Below are positions 17,442-25,047 of a DNA stretch of 64,000 nucleotides, piece by piece (positions within the stretch are counted from its first letter, which is position 1; every line of letters begins with the position of its first letter). A program made the translations under genes and the position numbers. This stretch comes from Arthrobacter_B sp038069765 (GTDB lineage Bacteria > Actinomycetota > Actinomycetes > Actinomycetales > Micrococcaceae): assembly GCF_038069765.1 (NCBI RefSeq), contig NZ_JBBPFS010000002.1:62001-126000 (forward strand), written 5' to 3'. The notes under the pieces are model-generated. The model was not told where the DNA came from, did not search any database, and saw only the letters and a program-made list of their open reading frames with translations.

Positions 17442-17472
17442 GAAGTACCTCCAGTCCTAACAGGACCCTTTG

Positions 17473-17515
17473 AGGCACCGCCGGCAAAAGCAGCACTGCC
17501 GGCGGTGCCTTTTTT
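17473..17515 (+). terminator. Rho-independent terminator after terC
   Basis: AGGCACCGCCGGCA (17473-17486) pairs exactly with TGCCGGCGGTGCCT (17497-17510) over a 10-base loop, followed by a T run to 17515. It lies between convergent genes. Confidence 0.9.
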
Positions 17516-17536
17516 CTTGGGTGTTTTCCGAGTGGA

Positions 17537-18190
17537 TCAGCGCCGGCTGAAGGTCTCCTCCGCGCCGGCCTCCTGCCGCCGATGCGGAGGCCGGGATGCT
17601 TTCCCCAGGGCGAGGCCGGCCAGCAGCGCCCCGAGCCCGCCGGCGGCAAGGTCGCCCATGGTGTCCTGGTAACCGACGTTGATGCTCCCGTCCACAAACG
17701 CGTTGCCCCACCATTCGCCCAGCTCCCAGAGCACGCTGACCGCAAGGCCCAGCGCCAGAACGAGGACGGGCACCGCGATCCGCAGCGCCAGGCTGCGGCC
17801 GGGTACGGGGGAAGGCGCGGGGGCGGGGACTGCGCCCAGCCGCGCCAGCAGGAGATAGGTCATTGCCGCAATGACTCCGGTGGCCGCGAAGTGCACGGGC
17901 AGGTCCCACCAGCTCACGCGCGCGTACAGGTTCAGGACGCTGCTCCAGGCCGCTGCCAAAAGCGTCAGGCCGTAGATGCCGTCAAATACCCGCGAAATGT
18001 CCAGGCACCGGGAGATCAGTATTCCCATCAGCACCAGCAGGAACAGGGCAACGTCCACCGGTCCGTACCAAAGAACAGCTGCCGCGAGACTGAACACGCA
18101 AAGAAGTCGTACTGCATCTGCGAAGAACTCTCCGGCACCGGACGGGCGGCGGAGGAGGGCGTCGATCATGGATTTACGGTATCGCAGCAC
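17537..18190 (-). CDS. Conserved membrane protein, DUF2238/YjdF-like
   Basis: A 217-residue protein with about six hydrophobic helices. The strongest motif is WELGEWWGN followed by INVGYQDTMGDLAAGGLGALLAG, which resembles the WE-x-EW ... Y-x-DT-x-x-D pattern of DUF2238 membrane proteins. The C-terminal tail is basic and polar. The start is uncertain: the GTG at 18190 lies directly against an AGGAGG, while the next in-frame ATG (18169) is 20 bases from it. Function unknown; it stands alone between a terminator and a divergent glycosyltransferase. Confidence 0.65.
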   Translation of the reverse strand: MLRYRKSMIDALLRRPSGAGEFFADAVRLLCVFSLAAAVLWYGPVDVALFLLVLMGILISRCLDISRVFDGIYGLTLLAAAWSSVLNLYARVSWWDLPVHFAATGVIAAMTYLLLARLGAVPAPAPSPVPGRSLALRIAVPVLVLALGLAVSVLWELGEWWGNAFVDGSINVGYQDTMGDLAAGGLGALLAGLALGKASRPPHRRQEAGAEETFSRR

Positions 18191-18269
18191 CTCCTCCCGC
18201 GGGAGAGCGGCAGTTCCTGCACCGCCTCTCCGGAGCCGCGTCCGGAGCCGCTGCGGCTAGACTTCCTCC

Positions 18270-19028
18270 ATGCCTGCCGTCCTGCCCTCAGTCAGCGTGG
18301 TTATTCCCTGCCTGAACGACGCCGCCGCCCTCGAGGCCTGCCTGGCCTCTCTTGCCGGACAAACCCTGCAGCCCTGGGAAATTGTGGTGGTGGACAACAA
18401 CAGCACCGATTCCAGCGCCGCCGTCGCCCGACGGTTTGGTGCCCGCGTTATCGTCGAGCCGGTGCCCGGGATTCCGGCGGCAGCCGCCGCCGGCTATGAC
18501 GCAGCCGGGGGCGGGATTATTGCCCGCTGTGACGCTGATTGTGTTTTGCCCCCGGACTGGGTTCAGCGGATAGCAGAACGCTTTGCCGCAGATCCGGAGC
18601 TCGGAGCACTCTCGGGCCCGGGAGCCTTTTACGGCTTCCCCCGGCCGGTGGGCGCGGCGCTCAGCGTGCTGTACCTCGGCTCCTACTATCTGGCGATGGG
18701 GCTGGCGCTGGGGCACCTGCCGCTGTTCGGCTCGAACCTCGCCATGCGGGCCTCCGTCTGGCATCAGATCCGCCCCGCGGTGCACCGGCATGATCCGGAA
18801 ATGCACGACGACGTCTGCCTGAGCCTGCATCTGGGCCAGCAGTACCGCTGCCGGTTCGAACCGACCCTCGTGGTGGGCATGGCGCCGCGGGCACTCATCG
18901 GCGCGGCCAACCTCGCCCGACGCTTCCGCCGTGCCTTCCATACGCTGCTGGCACACTGGCCGGCCGAGGCCCCCTGGGTGCGCTGGCCCCGCCGGTTTGC
19001 CGCGCCTGCCGAAGCCGGCCGCCGCTAG
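18270..19028 (+). CDS. Family 2 glycosyltransferase
   Basis: A 252-residue GT-A enzyme. SVVIPCLNDAAALEACL opens the nucleotide-sugar fold, VVVDNNSTDSSAA follows, RCDADCVLPPDWV carries the DXD-type metal site, and MHDDVCLSLHLGQ resembles the catalytic ED region. A short hydrophobic stretch (about 125-150) may associate with the membrane. Its stop overlaps that of the convergent idi gene by 4 bases. Being beside the carotenoid locus it could glycosylate the pigment, since glucosylated C50 carotenoids are known, but it faces the wrong way to be in that operon and could act on cell-envelope glycans instead. Confidence 0.82.
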   Translation: MPAVLPSVSVVIPCLNDAAALEACLASLAGQTLQPWEIVVVDNNSTDSSAAVARRFGARVIVEPVPGIPAAAAAGYDAAGGGIIARCDADCVLPPDWVQRIAERFAADPELGALSGPGAFYGFPRPVGAALSVLYLGSYYLAMGLALGHLPLFGSNLAMRASVWHQIRPAVHRHDPEMHDDVCLSLHLGQQYRCRFEPTLVVGMAPRALIGAANLARRFRRAFHTLLAHWPAEAPWVRWPRRFAAPAEAGRR

Positions 19029-19594
19029 GAGAGGCCGGGGCCTGCCGAGTTCGAAGCGGCGAAAACCTGCGGATACAGCAGGGGCAGCTGCAGCACGAGC
19101 CAGGGGCTGAAGGCCCACGGGGACAGACGGACGGACTCAGCCAGGGCCAGCGGATCAACCCACTGCCAGTCCATCACCTCATCGGCGGCAGGAATCGGGT
19201 CTGCGTCGGCCACCGCGGTGTAGACCGGGCAGATTTCGTGCTCCACGATTCCTGACGCGTCCACTGCCCGGTAACGGAAATCGGGCAGCTTAAGCGTCAG
19301 CTGCTCCGGCAACAGGGTCAGCCCCAGTTCCCGCTCCGCGCGCCGGAGCACGGCGTCGGCGGTGGCTTCCCCCGGGCCCGGGTGCCCGCAGAAGGAGTTG
19401 GTCCAGACGCCGGGCCAGGTCAGCTTGCCCAGAGCCCGCCGCGTGACCAGCAGCTGGCCGGACCGGTTGAAAACGTGAGTGGAGAACGCCAAATGCAAAG
19501 GCGTGTCAACAGTATGCACCGTTGCTTTTTCGTGCGTTCCGACGGGCGTGCCGTCCGGATCCACGAGAACGACCAGTTCCGCGTGTTGCGCCAT
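19025..19594 (-). CDS. idi: Isopentenyl-diphosphate delta-isomerase type I
   Basis: A 189-residue Nudix-fold enzyme converting IPP to DMAPP, the primer for prenyl chain building. Catalytic Cys is in WTNSFCGHP, the Nudix-like helix in DAVLRRAERELGL and the catalytic Glu region in GIVEHEICPVY. The closing WQWVDPLAL and WAFSPWLVLQLP are usual for the family. It is divergent from crtE with only 35 bases between start codons, so the two share a promoter region and probably supply the same pathway. GGAGGAG precedes the ATG. Confidence 0.93.
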   Translation of the reverse strand: MAQHAELVVLVDPDGTPVGTHEKATVHTVDTPLHLAFSTHVFNRSGQLLVTRRALGKLTWPGVWTNSFCGHPGPGEATADAVLRRAERELGLTLLPEQLTLKLPDFRYRAVDASGIVEHEICPVYTAVADADPIPAADEVMDWQWVDPLALAESVRLSPWAFSPWLVLQLPLLYPQVFAASNSAGPGLS

Positions 19595-19629
19595 TTCTCC
19601 TCCGTATCTTCTCCGTGTTTACTTTACCT

Positions 19630-20697
19630 ATGGAGACTGAACCCCTGCTTGAACCAGCAATCGGACAAGAGCAGGTGGAGAGTGTCCTGCACAGTTTTTT
19701 CGAGCGGGCGAAGCTCCGTGCCGCCAAGCTCAGCCCCAGCTACCTTAGCCTCTGGGAAACGCTGGAGACGTCCACCGTTGGCGGCAAGCGGGTCCGTCCC
19801 GGCATCTTGATGACGGCGTACCAGCATCTGGGCGGCACCAACATCAGCGCAGCGGCGCGGGTTGGCGCCGCTTTTGAGCTGCTGCACACGGCGCTGATCA
19901 TCCACGACGACGTCATCGACCTGGATTTCGTCCGCCGGGGCCACGACAACGTCTCCGGAACCTACCGCTCCCTGGCGGAGACGGCGGGACAGACGCCCGA
20001 AGCAGCCCGGCACCGCGGCATGTCGGCCGGCATCATCGCCGGTGACCTGGCCCTGACGGGCGCCTTCCGCATGCTGGACACGGTGGACACCGATCCCGGC
20101 ACCAGGCAGCGGCTGGCCGGGATCCTGGACGATGCGGTGTTTGCCTCCGCCGCCGGCGAGCTCATCGACGTCGACTTCTCCTTCTCACCCGGCGCCCCGC
20201 CGGTGCCCGAGATCCTGGACATGGAACGGCTGAAAACCGCTGTCTACTCTTTCGAGGCTCCGCTGCAGGCAGGGGCTGTGCTCGCCGGAGCGAACGACGA
20301 CGTCGTTGCCACTCTGGGCGACTTTGGCCGGGACACGGGAATTGCGTATCAGCTCGTTGATGACCTCCTGGGGGTTTTCGGCAAGGAAAGCGCCACGGGC
20401 AAGTCAAACCTGAGCGACCTCCGGGAGGGCAAGCGGACCGCGCTGATCTCGCACGCAGCACAGGGACCCTGCTGGGCCGAGCTCTCACACCTGATCGGCT
20501 GCCCCGACCTCACCCCCGAAGAAGCGGACCGGGCGCGGGAACTCCTGATCAGCTCCGGGGCCCGCGACTACGCCCGTTCCCTCGCCGAGGAGCACGCCGA
20601 CCGGGCCCGCGCCCACCTGGACTGCCCGGCCGTTCCGCCCCCGCTGCGTCTGGTGCTCGAACGCATCGTGGCCGGCGCCCTGAACCGGGGCCGGTAG
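19630..20697 (+). CDS. crtE: Geranylgeranyl diphosphate synthase
   Basis: A 355-residue polyprenyl synthase condensing IPP units to GGPP for carotenoids. GGKRVRPGILMTAY is the first conserved block, the first Asp-rich motif is IIHDDVIDLDFVRRGHDN, and the second is YQLVDDLLGVFG followed by KSNLSDLREGKRT. I choose the ATG at 19630 because the longer frame from 19522 lies inside idi and adds an Arg-rich non-conserved stretch. No good ribosome binding site precedes 19630; a TATCTT (19605-19610) hints at a very short leader. First gene of the carotenoid operon. Confidence 0.92.
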   Translation: METEPLLEPAIGQEQVESVLHSFFERAKLRAAKLSPSYLSLWETLETSTVGGKRVRPGILMTAYQHLGGTNISAAARVGAAFELLHTALIIHDDVIDLDFVRRGHDNVSGTYRSLAETAGQTPEAARHRGMSAGIIAGDLALTGAFRMLDTVDTDPGTRQRLAGILDDAVFASAAGELIDVDFSFSPGAPPVPEILDMERLKTAVYSFEAPLQAGAVLAGANDDVVATLGDFGRDTGIAYQLVDDLLGVFGKESATGKSNLSDLREGKRTALISHAAQGPCWAELSHLIGCPDLTPEEADRARELLISSGARDYARSLAEEHADRARAHLDCPAVPPPLRLVLERIVAGALNRGR

Positions 20698-20700
20698 GGA

Positions 20701-21612
20701 ATGGCCGGAGAAACAGGCCTGGACCTGTACAACAGGGTGGCGGTGGAAACGGCGTCGGGAGTTATCCGTTCCTATTCCACTTCCTTTGGGCTGGCCTCGC
20801 GGCTGCTGCGTCCCCGAACCCGGCTGCAGATTGAGGCCGTTTACGCGCTGGTGCGGCTCGCGGATGAAATTGTCGACGGCGTGGCAGCGGCCGCGGGCCT
20901 TCCGGCGGCGGACGTCGGCCGGGTGCTGGATGCACTGGAAGCCGACACGCGGCAGGCCCTGCGCACCGGCTACAGCGTCAATCTGGTGGTTCACGCCTTC
21001 GCCCTGACCGCCCGTGCCACCGGCATCACAGAGGAGCTGACCACGCCCTTCTTCCGGTCCATGCGTGCGGACCTGCTGCGCGCGGAACACACCCAGGCCT
21101 CCTTCGACGACTACGTCTACGGGTCCGCCGAAGTCATTGGGCTCATGTGCCTGCTGTGTTTCCTGGACGGCGTCGAGGTCAGCGAGGACCGGGCGAAACG
21201 GCTTCGGGAAGGTGCGCAGCGCCTCGGGGCGGCCTTTCAGAAGGTCAACTTTCTCCGCGACCTGGCCGATGACTTCGATGCCCTGGGCCGCAGCTACTTT
21301 CCCGGGGTCAGCGTGGGCGCGTTTTCCGAGTCGGACAAACACCGGCTGCTCGATGACATTGACGCTGACCTGCTGGTTTCCGGGGCCTCCATCGCCGAGC
21401 TTCCGTCCGCAGCCCGGCCCGCCGTCGCACTGGCCCAGGAGCTCTTTGCAGAGCTCTCCCGCCGGCTGCGGGCCACCCCCGCCGAAGAGCTGCGCAGCAC
21501 CCGGGTCCGGGTGCCCAACCCCGTCAAGCTGCGCATCGCCGCGCAGATCCTTGCCGTCCACCGCCTCCGCCGGACGGCGCCGCGCGGTTCCTACGCCGGA
21601 AGGCAGCCATGA
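20701..21612 (+). CDS. crtB: Phytoene synthase
   Basis: A 303-residue squalene/phytoene synthase joining two GGPP into phytoene. The first substrate-Mg motif is in YALVRLADEIVDG, the second in NFLRDLADDFDALGRSYFP. SYSTSFGLASRLL near the N-terminus and YGSAEVIGLMCLL in the middle are standard. Its ATG is three bases after the crtE stop and its own stop overlaps crtI as ATGA, so the operon is tightly coupled. Confidence 0.95.
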   Translation: MAGETGLDLYNRVAVETASGVIRSYSTSFGLASRLLRPRTRLQIEAVYALVRLADEIVDGVAAAAGLPAADVGRVLDALEADTRQALRTGYSVNLVVHAFALTARATGITEELTTPFFRSMRADLLRAEHTQASFDDYVYGSAEVIGLMCLLCFLDGVEVSEDRAKRLREGAQRLGAAFQKVNFLRDLADDFDALGRSYFPGVSVGAFSESDKHRLLDDIDADLLVSGASIAELPSAARPAVALAQELFAELSRRLRATPAEELRSTRVRVPNPVKLRIAAQILAVHRLRRTAPRGSYAGRQP

Positions 21613-23273
21613 CCCGCAGTTCCGCAACGGCACAGCCACGCACCGCCGTCGTCATCGGCGGCGGAATCACCGGACTGGCCACCGCAGCCCTGCTGGCCCG
21701 GGAAGGGCTGGAGGTCACCGTCCTGGAGAAGCAGCCCGTGGCCGGCGGGCGGACCGGAACCTGGCAAAGTGCCGGTTTCAGCTTCGACACCGGGCCCTCC
21801 TGGTACCTGATGCCTGAAGTCTTTGACCATTTCTTCCGGCTGCTGGGCACCTCCGCGGAGGAACAGCTGGAGCTGGTCCGGCTGGATCCGGGCTACCGCG
21901 TCCTCTTTGAAGGTTTCGCCGAGCCGGTGGATATCGCAGCTACCCGCGACGAGAACGTGAAGCTGTTCGAGTCCCTGGAGCCCGGCGCGGGAGCGCGCCT
22001 GGAGAAATATTTGGACTCCGCCGTCGACGTCTACGACATGGCCAAGAAGCGCTTCCTGTATTCCACCTTCGCGTCCTTCCTGCCCCTGCTGCGGCCCGAT
22101 GTGCTGCGGCGCGGCCCCCGGCTGGCCCAGCTGCTGCTGCAGCCGCTCAGTTCCTTTGTGGCGCAAAAGTTCACCGATCCCCGGATCCGGCAGATCCTGG
22201 GTTATCCGGCGGTCTTCCTCGGCTCCTCGCCGTTCACCACCCCGAGCATGTACCACCTGATGAGCCGGCTGGACCTGGCCGACGGCGTGCTGTATCCGAT
22301 GGGAGGCTTCACCCGGCTGATCAGCGTCATATCCGAGCTGGCCCGGGCCGAGGGCGTCACGATCCGCACCGAAACCGCCGTCACCCGGATCCTCACCACG
22401 GAACCCGACGCGGGACGTGGCAGCCGGCGTCTGCCCCGGCGGCTCGCCGGCCGGCAGCGCGCCCGGGCCACCGGCGTCGAGTACACCGACGCCGCCGGAG
22501 AGCTGCTGAGACTGGAGGCCGACCTCGTGGTGTCCGCCGCGGATCTGCACCACACCGAGACCGCGCTGCTGCCGCGCGAGCTGCAGACCTACCCGGAAAG
22601 CTACTGGAAGCACCGCATTCCCGGTCCCGGCGGGCTGCTGCTGCATCTGGGAGTCCGGGGTGAGCTGCCGTCCCTGGCGCACCACACGCTGCTTTTCACC
22701 TCGGACTGGAAAGCGAACTTCAGCAAGATCTTCGGCCGGGAAACTTCAGTTCCGGATCCGGCGTCGCTCTACGTGTGCCGGCCCAGTGCGACAGATCCCG
22801 GCGCTGCCCCCGAGGGATACGAAAACCTGTTTGTCCTGGTGCCGGTGCCTTCAGACCCCTCGCTGGGTTCCGGCGGGATGGACGGCGGCGGCGATGCGCG
22901 GATTGAGGCCATGGCCGACGCCGTCATCGCGCAGATCTCGGCCTGGGCCGGGATCCCCGATCTGGCCGAGCGCATCACCGTCCGCAGGACCGTGGGGCCG
23001 CAGGACTTTGTGCAGGACCTGAACTCCTGGCGCGGAACCCTGCTCGGCCCGGCGCACGTCCTGAAACAGAGCGCTTTCTTCCGCGGCACCAACGCCAGCC
23101 GCAGAGTGGAGGGGCTGCTGTACGCCGGCGGCTCCACGCTGCCGGGCATCGGCTTGCCGATGTGCCTGATCAGCGCGGAACTGGTGCTTAAACGGCTCCG
23201 CGGAGACACCAGCACCGAAGAGCTGCCGGTTCCGGAACCGGCAGCGGATCCGAATTCCGGGAGCCGGTCCTGA
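21609..23273 (+). CDS. crtI: Phytoene desaturase
   Basis: A 554-residue CrtI-type FAD desaturase converting phytoene to lycopene. The N-terminal FAD motif is VVIGGGITGLATAALLAREG then KQPVAGGRTGTW; the C-terminal signature is LLYAGGSTLPGIGLPMCL. The central TGPSWYLMPEVFDHFF is also conserved. A variable Arg-rich insert is present at about residues 265-290 (RGSRRLPRRLAGRQRARATG). It overlaps crtB by ATGA and crtYe by one base (TGATG). Confidence 0.95.
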   Translation: MTRSSATAQPRTAVVIGGGITGLATAALLAREGLEVTVLEKQPVAGGRTGTWQSAGFSFDTGPSWYLMPEVFDHFFRLLGTSAEEQLELVRLDPGYRVLFEGFAEPVDIAATRDENVKLFESLEPGAGARLEKYLDSAVDVYDMAKKRFLYSTFASFLPLLRPDVLRRGPRLAQLLLQPLSSFVAQKFTDPRIRQILGYPAVFLGSSPFTTPSMYHLMSRLDLADGVLYPMGGFTRLISVISELARAEGVTIRTETAVTRILTTEPDAGRGSRRLPRRLAGRQRARATGVEYTDAAGELLRLEADLVVSAADLHHTETALLPRELQTYPESYWKHRIPGPGGLLLHLGVRGELPSLAHHTLLFTSDWKANFSKIFGRETSVPDPASLYVCRPSATDPGAAPEGYENLFVLVPVPSDPSLGSGGMDGGGDARIEAMADAVIAQISAWAGIPDLAERITVRRTVGPQDFVQDLNSWRGTLLGPAHVLKQSAFFRGTNASRRVEGLLYAGGSTLPGIGLPMCLISAELVLKRLRGDTSTEELPVPEPAADPNSGSRS

Positions 23274-23635
23274 TGGGGGCGCTCTACCTGCTGCTGCTGC
23301 TGGCCTCCATCGGGTGCATGGCGCTGCTGGACCACAGGTTCAAGCTGTTCTTTTTCGCCGATGCCAGGCGCGCGGCGCTGGTCACGGCCATTGGCCTGGT
23401 GTTTTTCCTGCTGTGGGACCTCGGCGGCATCGGCCTGGATATTTTCCACCGCGGGGAAACCCCCATCATGCTCGGCATTGTCCTGGCCCCGCACCTGCCC
23501 GTTGAGGAGGTCTTCTTCCTGGCCTTCCTCTGCTACCTCACCATGGTGCTCTTCGGGCTGGTATCGCTGGTGCTGCGCACTGCCCGGCGCCGCTCCGGAC
23601 GGCAGCACACCGGGCGGCAGGAGGTGAAGCGGTGA
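23273..23635 (+). CDS. crtYe: C50 carotenoid epsilon-cyclase subunit
   Basis: A 120-residue three-helix membrane protein of the heterodimeric lycopene/C50 cyclase family. The conserved acidic site is HLPVEEVFFLAFLCYL (about 78-93), preceded by FFLLWDLGGIGLDIF. With CrtYf it would close the epsilon rings of decaprenoxanthin. Basic C-terminal tail. The ATG overlaps the crtI stop; its TGA overlaps the GTG start of crtYf. Ring type (epsilon versus gamma, as in sarcinaxanthin) cannot be read from sequence by eye. Confidence 0.9.
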   Translation: MGALYLLLLLASIGCMALLDHRFKLFFFADARRAALVTAIGLVFFLLWDLGGIGLDIFHRGETPIMLGIVLAPHLPVEEVFFLAFLCYLTMVLFGLVSLVLRTARRRSGRQHTGRQEVKR

Positions 23636-24066
23636 CGTACTGGGCGCTGAACGCCGTCTTCCTGGTTCCGGCCGCGGCCGTGCTGGTTCTCGCCCTGCTG
23701 CGCAGGCGCCGCGCATCGGCGGAGTCCGGTGCAACGAAAGCTTCCGGGAAACCCGGGGCACCAGGAGGGAAAGGCATGCCGGCCGCACTGGCCGTCACCG
23801 CCGTCGTCCTGCTGGTCCTCACCGCGGTCTTCGACAACGTGATGATCGCCGCGGGGCTGTTCTGGTACAACCCGGAACGGATTTCCGGGGCCTTCATCGG
23901 CAGCGCCCCGCTGGAGGACTTCGCCTACGCCCTGGCCGCGGTGCTGCTGCTGCCGGCGCTGTGGGTGCTGCTGGAGAAAAGGCCGAAGGCCCCGGAGCGC
24001 GACAGCGCAGAACATAGCGCAGAACGCAGAGCAGAACATAGCGCAGAACACGAGGAGAAGCAGTGA
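23632..24066 (+). CDS. crtYf: C50 carotenoid epsilon-cyclase subunit
   Basis: A 144-residue membrane protein partnering CrtYe. Conserved regions are TAVFDNVMIAAGLFWYNPERISG and the acidic APLEDFAYALAAVLLLPALW. Residues 28-45 form a polar loop (ATKASGKPGAPGGKG). After LEKRPKAPERD the C-terminus consists of four 4-residue repeats (SAEH, SAER, RAEH, SAEH) encoded by four perfect-length 12-base tandem units. GTG start at 23632 within the crtYe stop; stop overlaps the crtEb GTG. Confidence 0.9.
   Translation: MTYWALNAVFLVPAAAVLVLALLRRRRASAESGATKASGKPGAPGGKGMPAALAVTAVVLLVLTAVFDNVMIAAGLFWYNPERISGAFIGSAPLEDFAYALAAVLLLPALWVLLEKRPKAPERDSAEHSAERRAEHSAEHEEKQ
24004..24051 (+). repeat. Four tandem 12-bp repeats inside crtYf
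   Basis: Units at 24004-24015, 24016-24027, 24028-24039 and 24040-24051 are AGCGCAGAACAT, AGCGCAGAACGC, AGAGCAGAACAT and AGCGCAGAACAC. They are in phase with the codons, so copy-number change alters the tail by four residues without shifting frame. Confidence 0.9.
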
Positions 24067-24950
24067 GCACATCAACCCGGACCCCGGGCTCGACGCTGCG
24101 GATGCTGCTCGTTTCGTCCCGTCCGCTGTCCTGGGTCAACACCGCCTATCCCTTTGCCGCCGCCTACCTCATCACCACCGGCGGCATCGACCTGGCCTGG
24201 GTCCTGGGCACGCTGTACTTCCTGATCCCGTACAACCTGGCCATGTACGGCATCAATGATGTCTTTGACTACGAGTCGGACCTGCACAACCCGCGCAAGG
24301 GCGGGGTGGAGGGCGCGGTGCTGGACCGCAGCTTCCACCGGATCACCCTGTGGGCGGCAGTGGCCACCAACGTACCGTTCCTGGTTGCCCTGCTCCTGCT
24401 GGGCAACCCGCTGTCCTGGCTGGTCCTCGCCGTCAGCGTATTTGCCGTGGTCGCCTACAGTGCGCCCGGGCTTCGGTTCAAGGAACGTCCGTTTTTGGAT
24501 TCCCTGACCTCCAGCACGCACTTTGTGTCACCGGCCGTGTACGGACTGGTGCTGGCCGGGGCCGCCTTCACTCCGGGGCTGTGGGCGGTGCTGGGGGCGT
24601 TCTTCCTCTGGGGCGTGGCGAGCCAGGCCTTCGGCGCGGTGCAGGACGTGGTGCCGGACCGCGAGGGCGGGATTTCCTCGATCGCCACCGTCCTGGGGGC
24701 CAAAGCGGTGGTCCGGTTCGCTGCCGCCGCCTACCTTACCGGCGGGCTGCTGATGCTGCTCACGCCCTGGCCTGCGGTGCTGGGCGGCCTGCTGGCGGTG
24801 CCGTACATCCTGAACCTGCTGCCGTTCTGGAACATCCCGGACGCGGACTCGGAGCAGGCCAACGCCGGCTGGAAGCGGTTCCTGAAGCTGAACTTCCTCA
24901 CCGGATTCCTCGTGACCATGCTGATCATCTGGTACTGGCCGTCCCGGTAG
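24063..24950 (+). CDS. crtEb: Lycopene elongase (UbiA-type prenyltransferase)
   Basis: A 295-residue membrane prenyltransferase with about eight helices. It would add two C5 units from DMAPP to lycopene to make the C50 precursor flavuxanthin. The Mg-diphosphate motif is YGINDVFDYESD, followed by HNPRKGGVEGAV; the second Asp-rich region is in QDVVPDREGGISSIAT. It is the last gene of the crt operon (GTG start overlapping crtYf) and is followed by a strong terminator. The gene order crtE-B-I-Ye-Yf-Eb matches the decaprenoxanthin locus of Corynebacterium apart from the missing MmpL gene. Confidence 0.92.
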   Translation: MSTSTRTPGSTLRMLLVSSRPLSWVNTAYPFAAAYLITTGGIDLAWVLGTLYFLIPYNLAMYGINDVFDYESDLHNPRKGGVEGAVLDRSFHRITLWAAVATNVPFLVALLLLGNPLSWLVLAVSVFAVVAYSAPGLRFKERPFLDSLTSSTHFVSPAVYGLVLAGAAFTPGLWAVLGAFFLWGVASQAFGAVQDVVPDREGGISSIATVLGAKAVVRFAAAAYLTGGLLMLLTPWPAVLGGLLAVPYILNLLPFWNIPDADSEQANAGWKRFLKLNFLTGFLVTMLIIWYWPSR

Positions 24951-24970
24951 CGCCATCGGGGGAGGGAACA

Positions 24971-25008
24971 CAAGAGCGGCCGGCCCCCGAAGGGACCGGC
25001 CGCTCTTG
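24971..25008. terminator. Bidirectional hairpin between crtEb and katA
   Basis: CAAGAGCGGCCGG (24971-24983) pairs exactly with CCGGCCGCTCTTG (24996-25008). It lies between convergent genes and lacks a strong T run. Confidence 0.75.
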
Positions 25009-25047
25009 TATCCGGCAGTTGCGCCGGAAGGTTCAGGACTGCCGAAA

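Noticed and set aside
19522..19629. 36-codon N-terminal extension of crtE
   Set aside because: It lies inside the divergent idi gene, is Arg-rich and unlike prenyl synthase N-termini.
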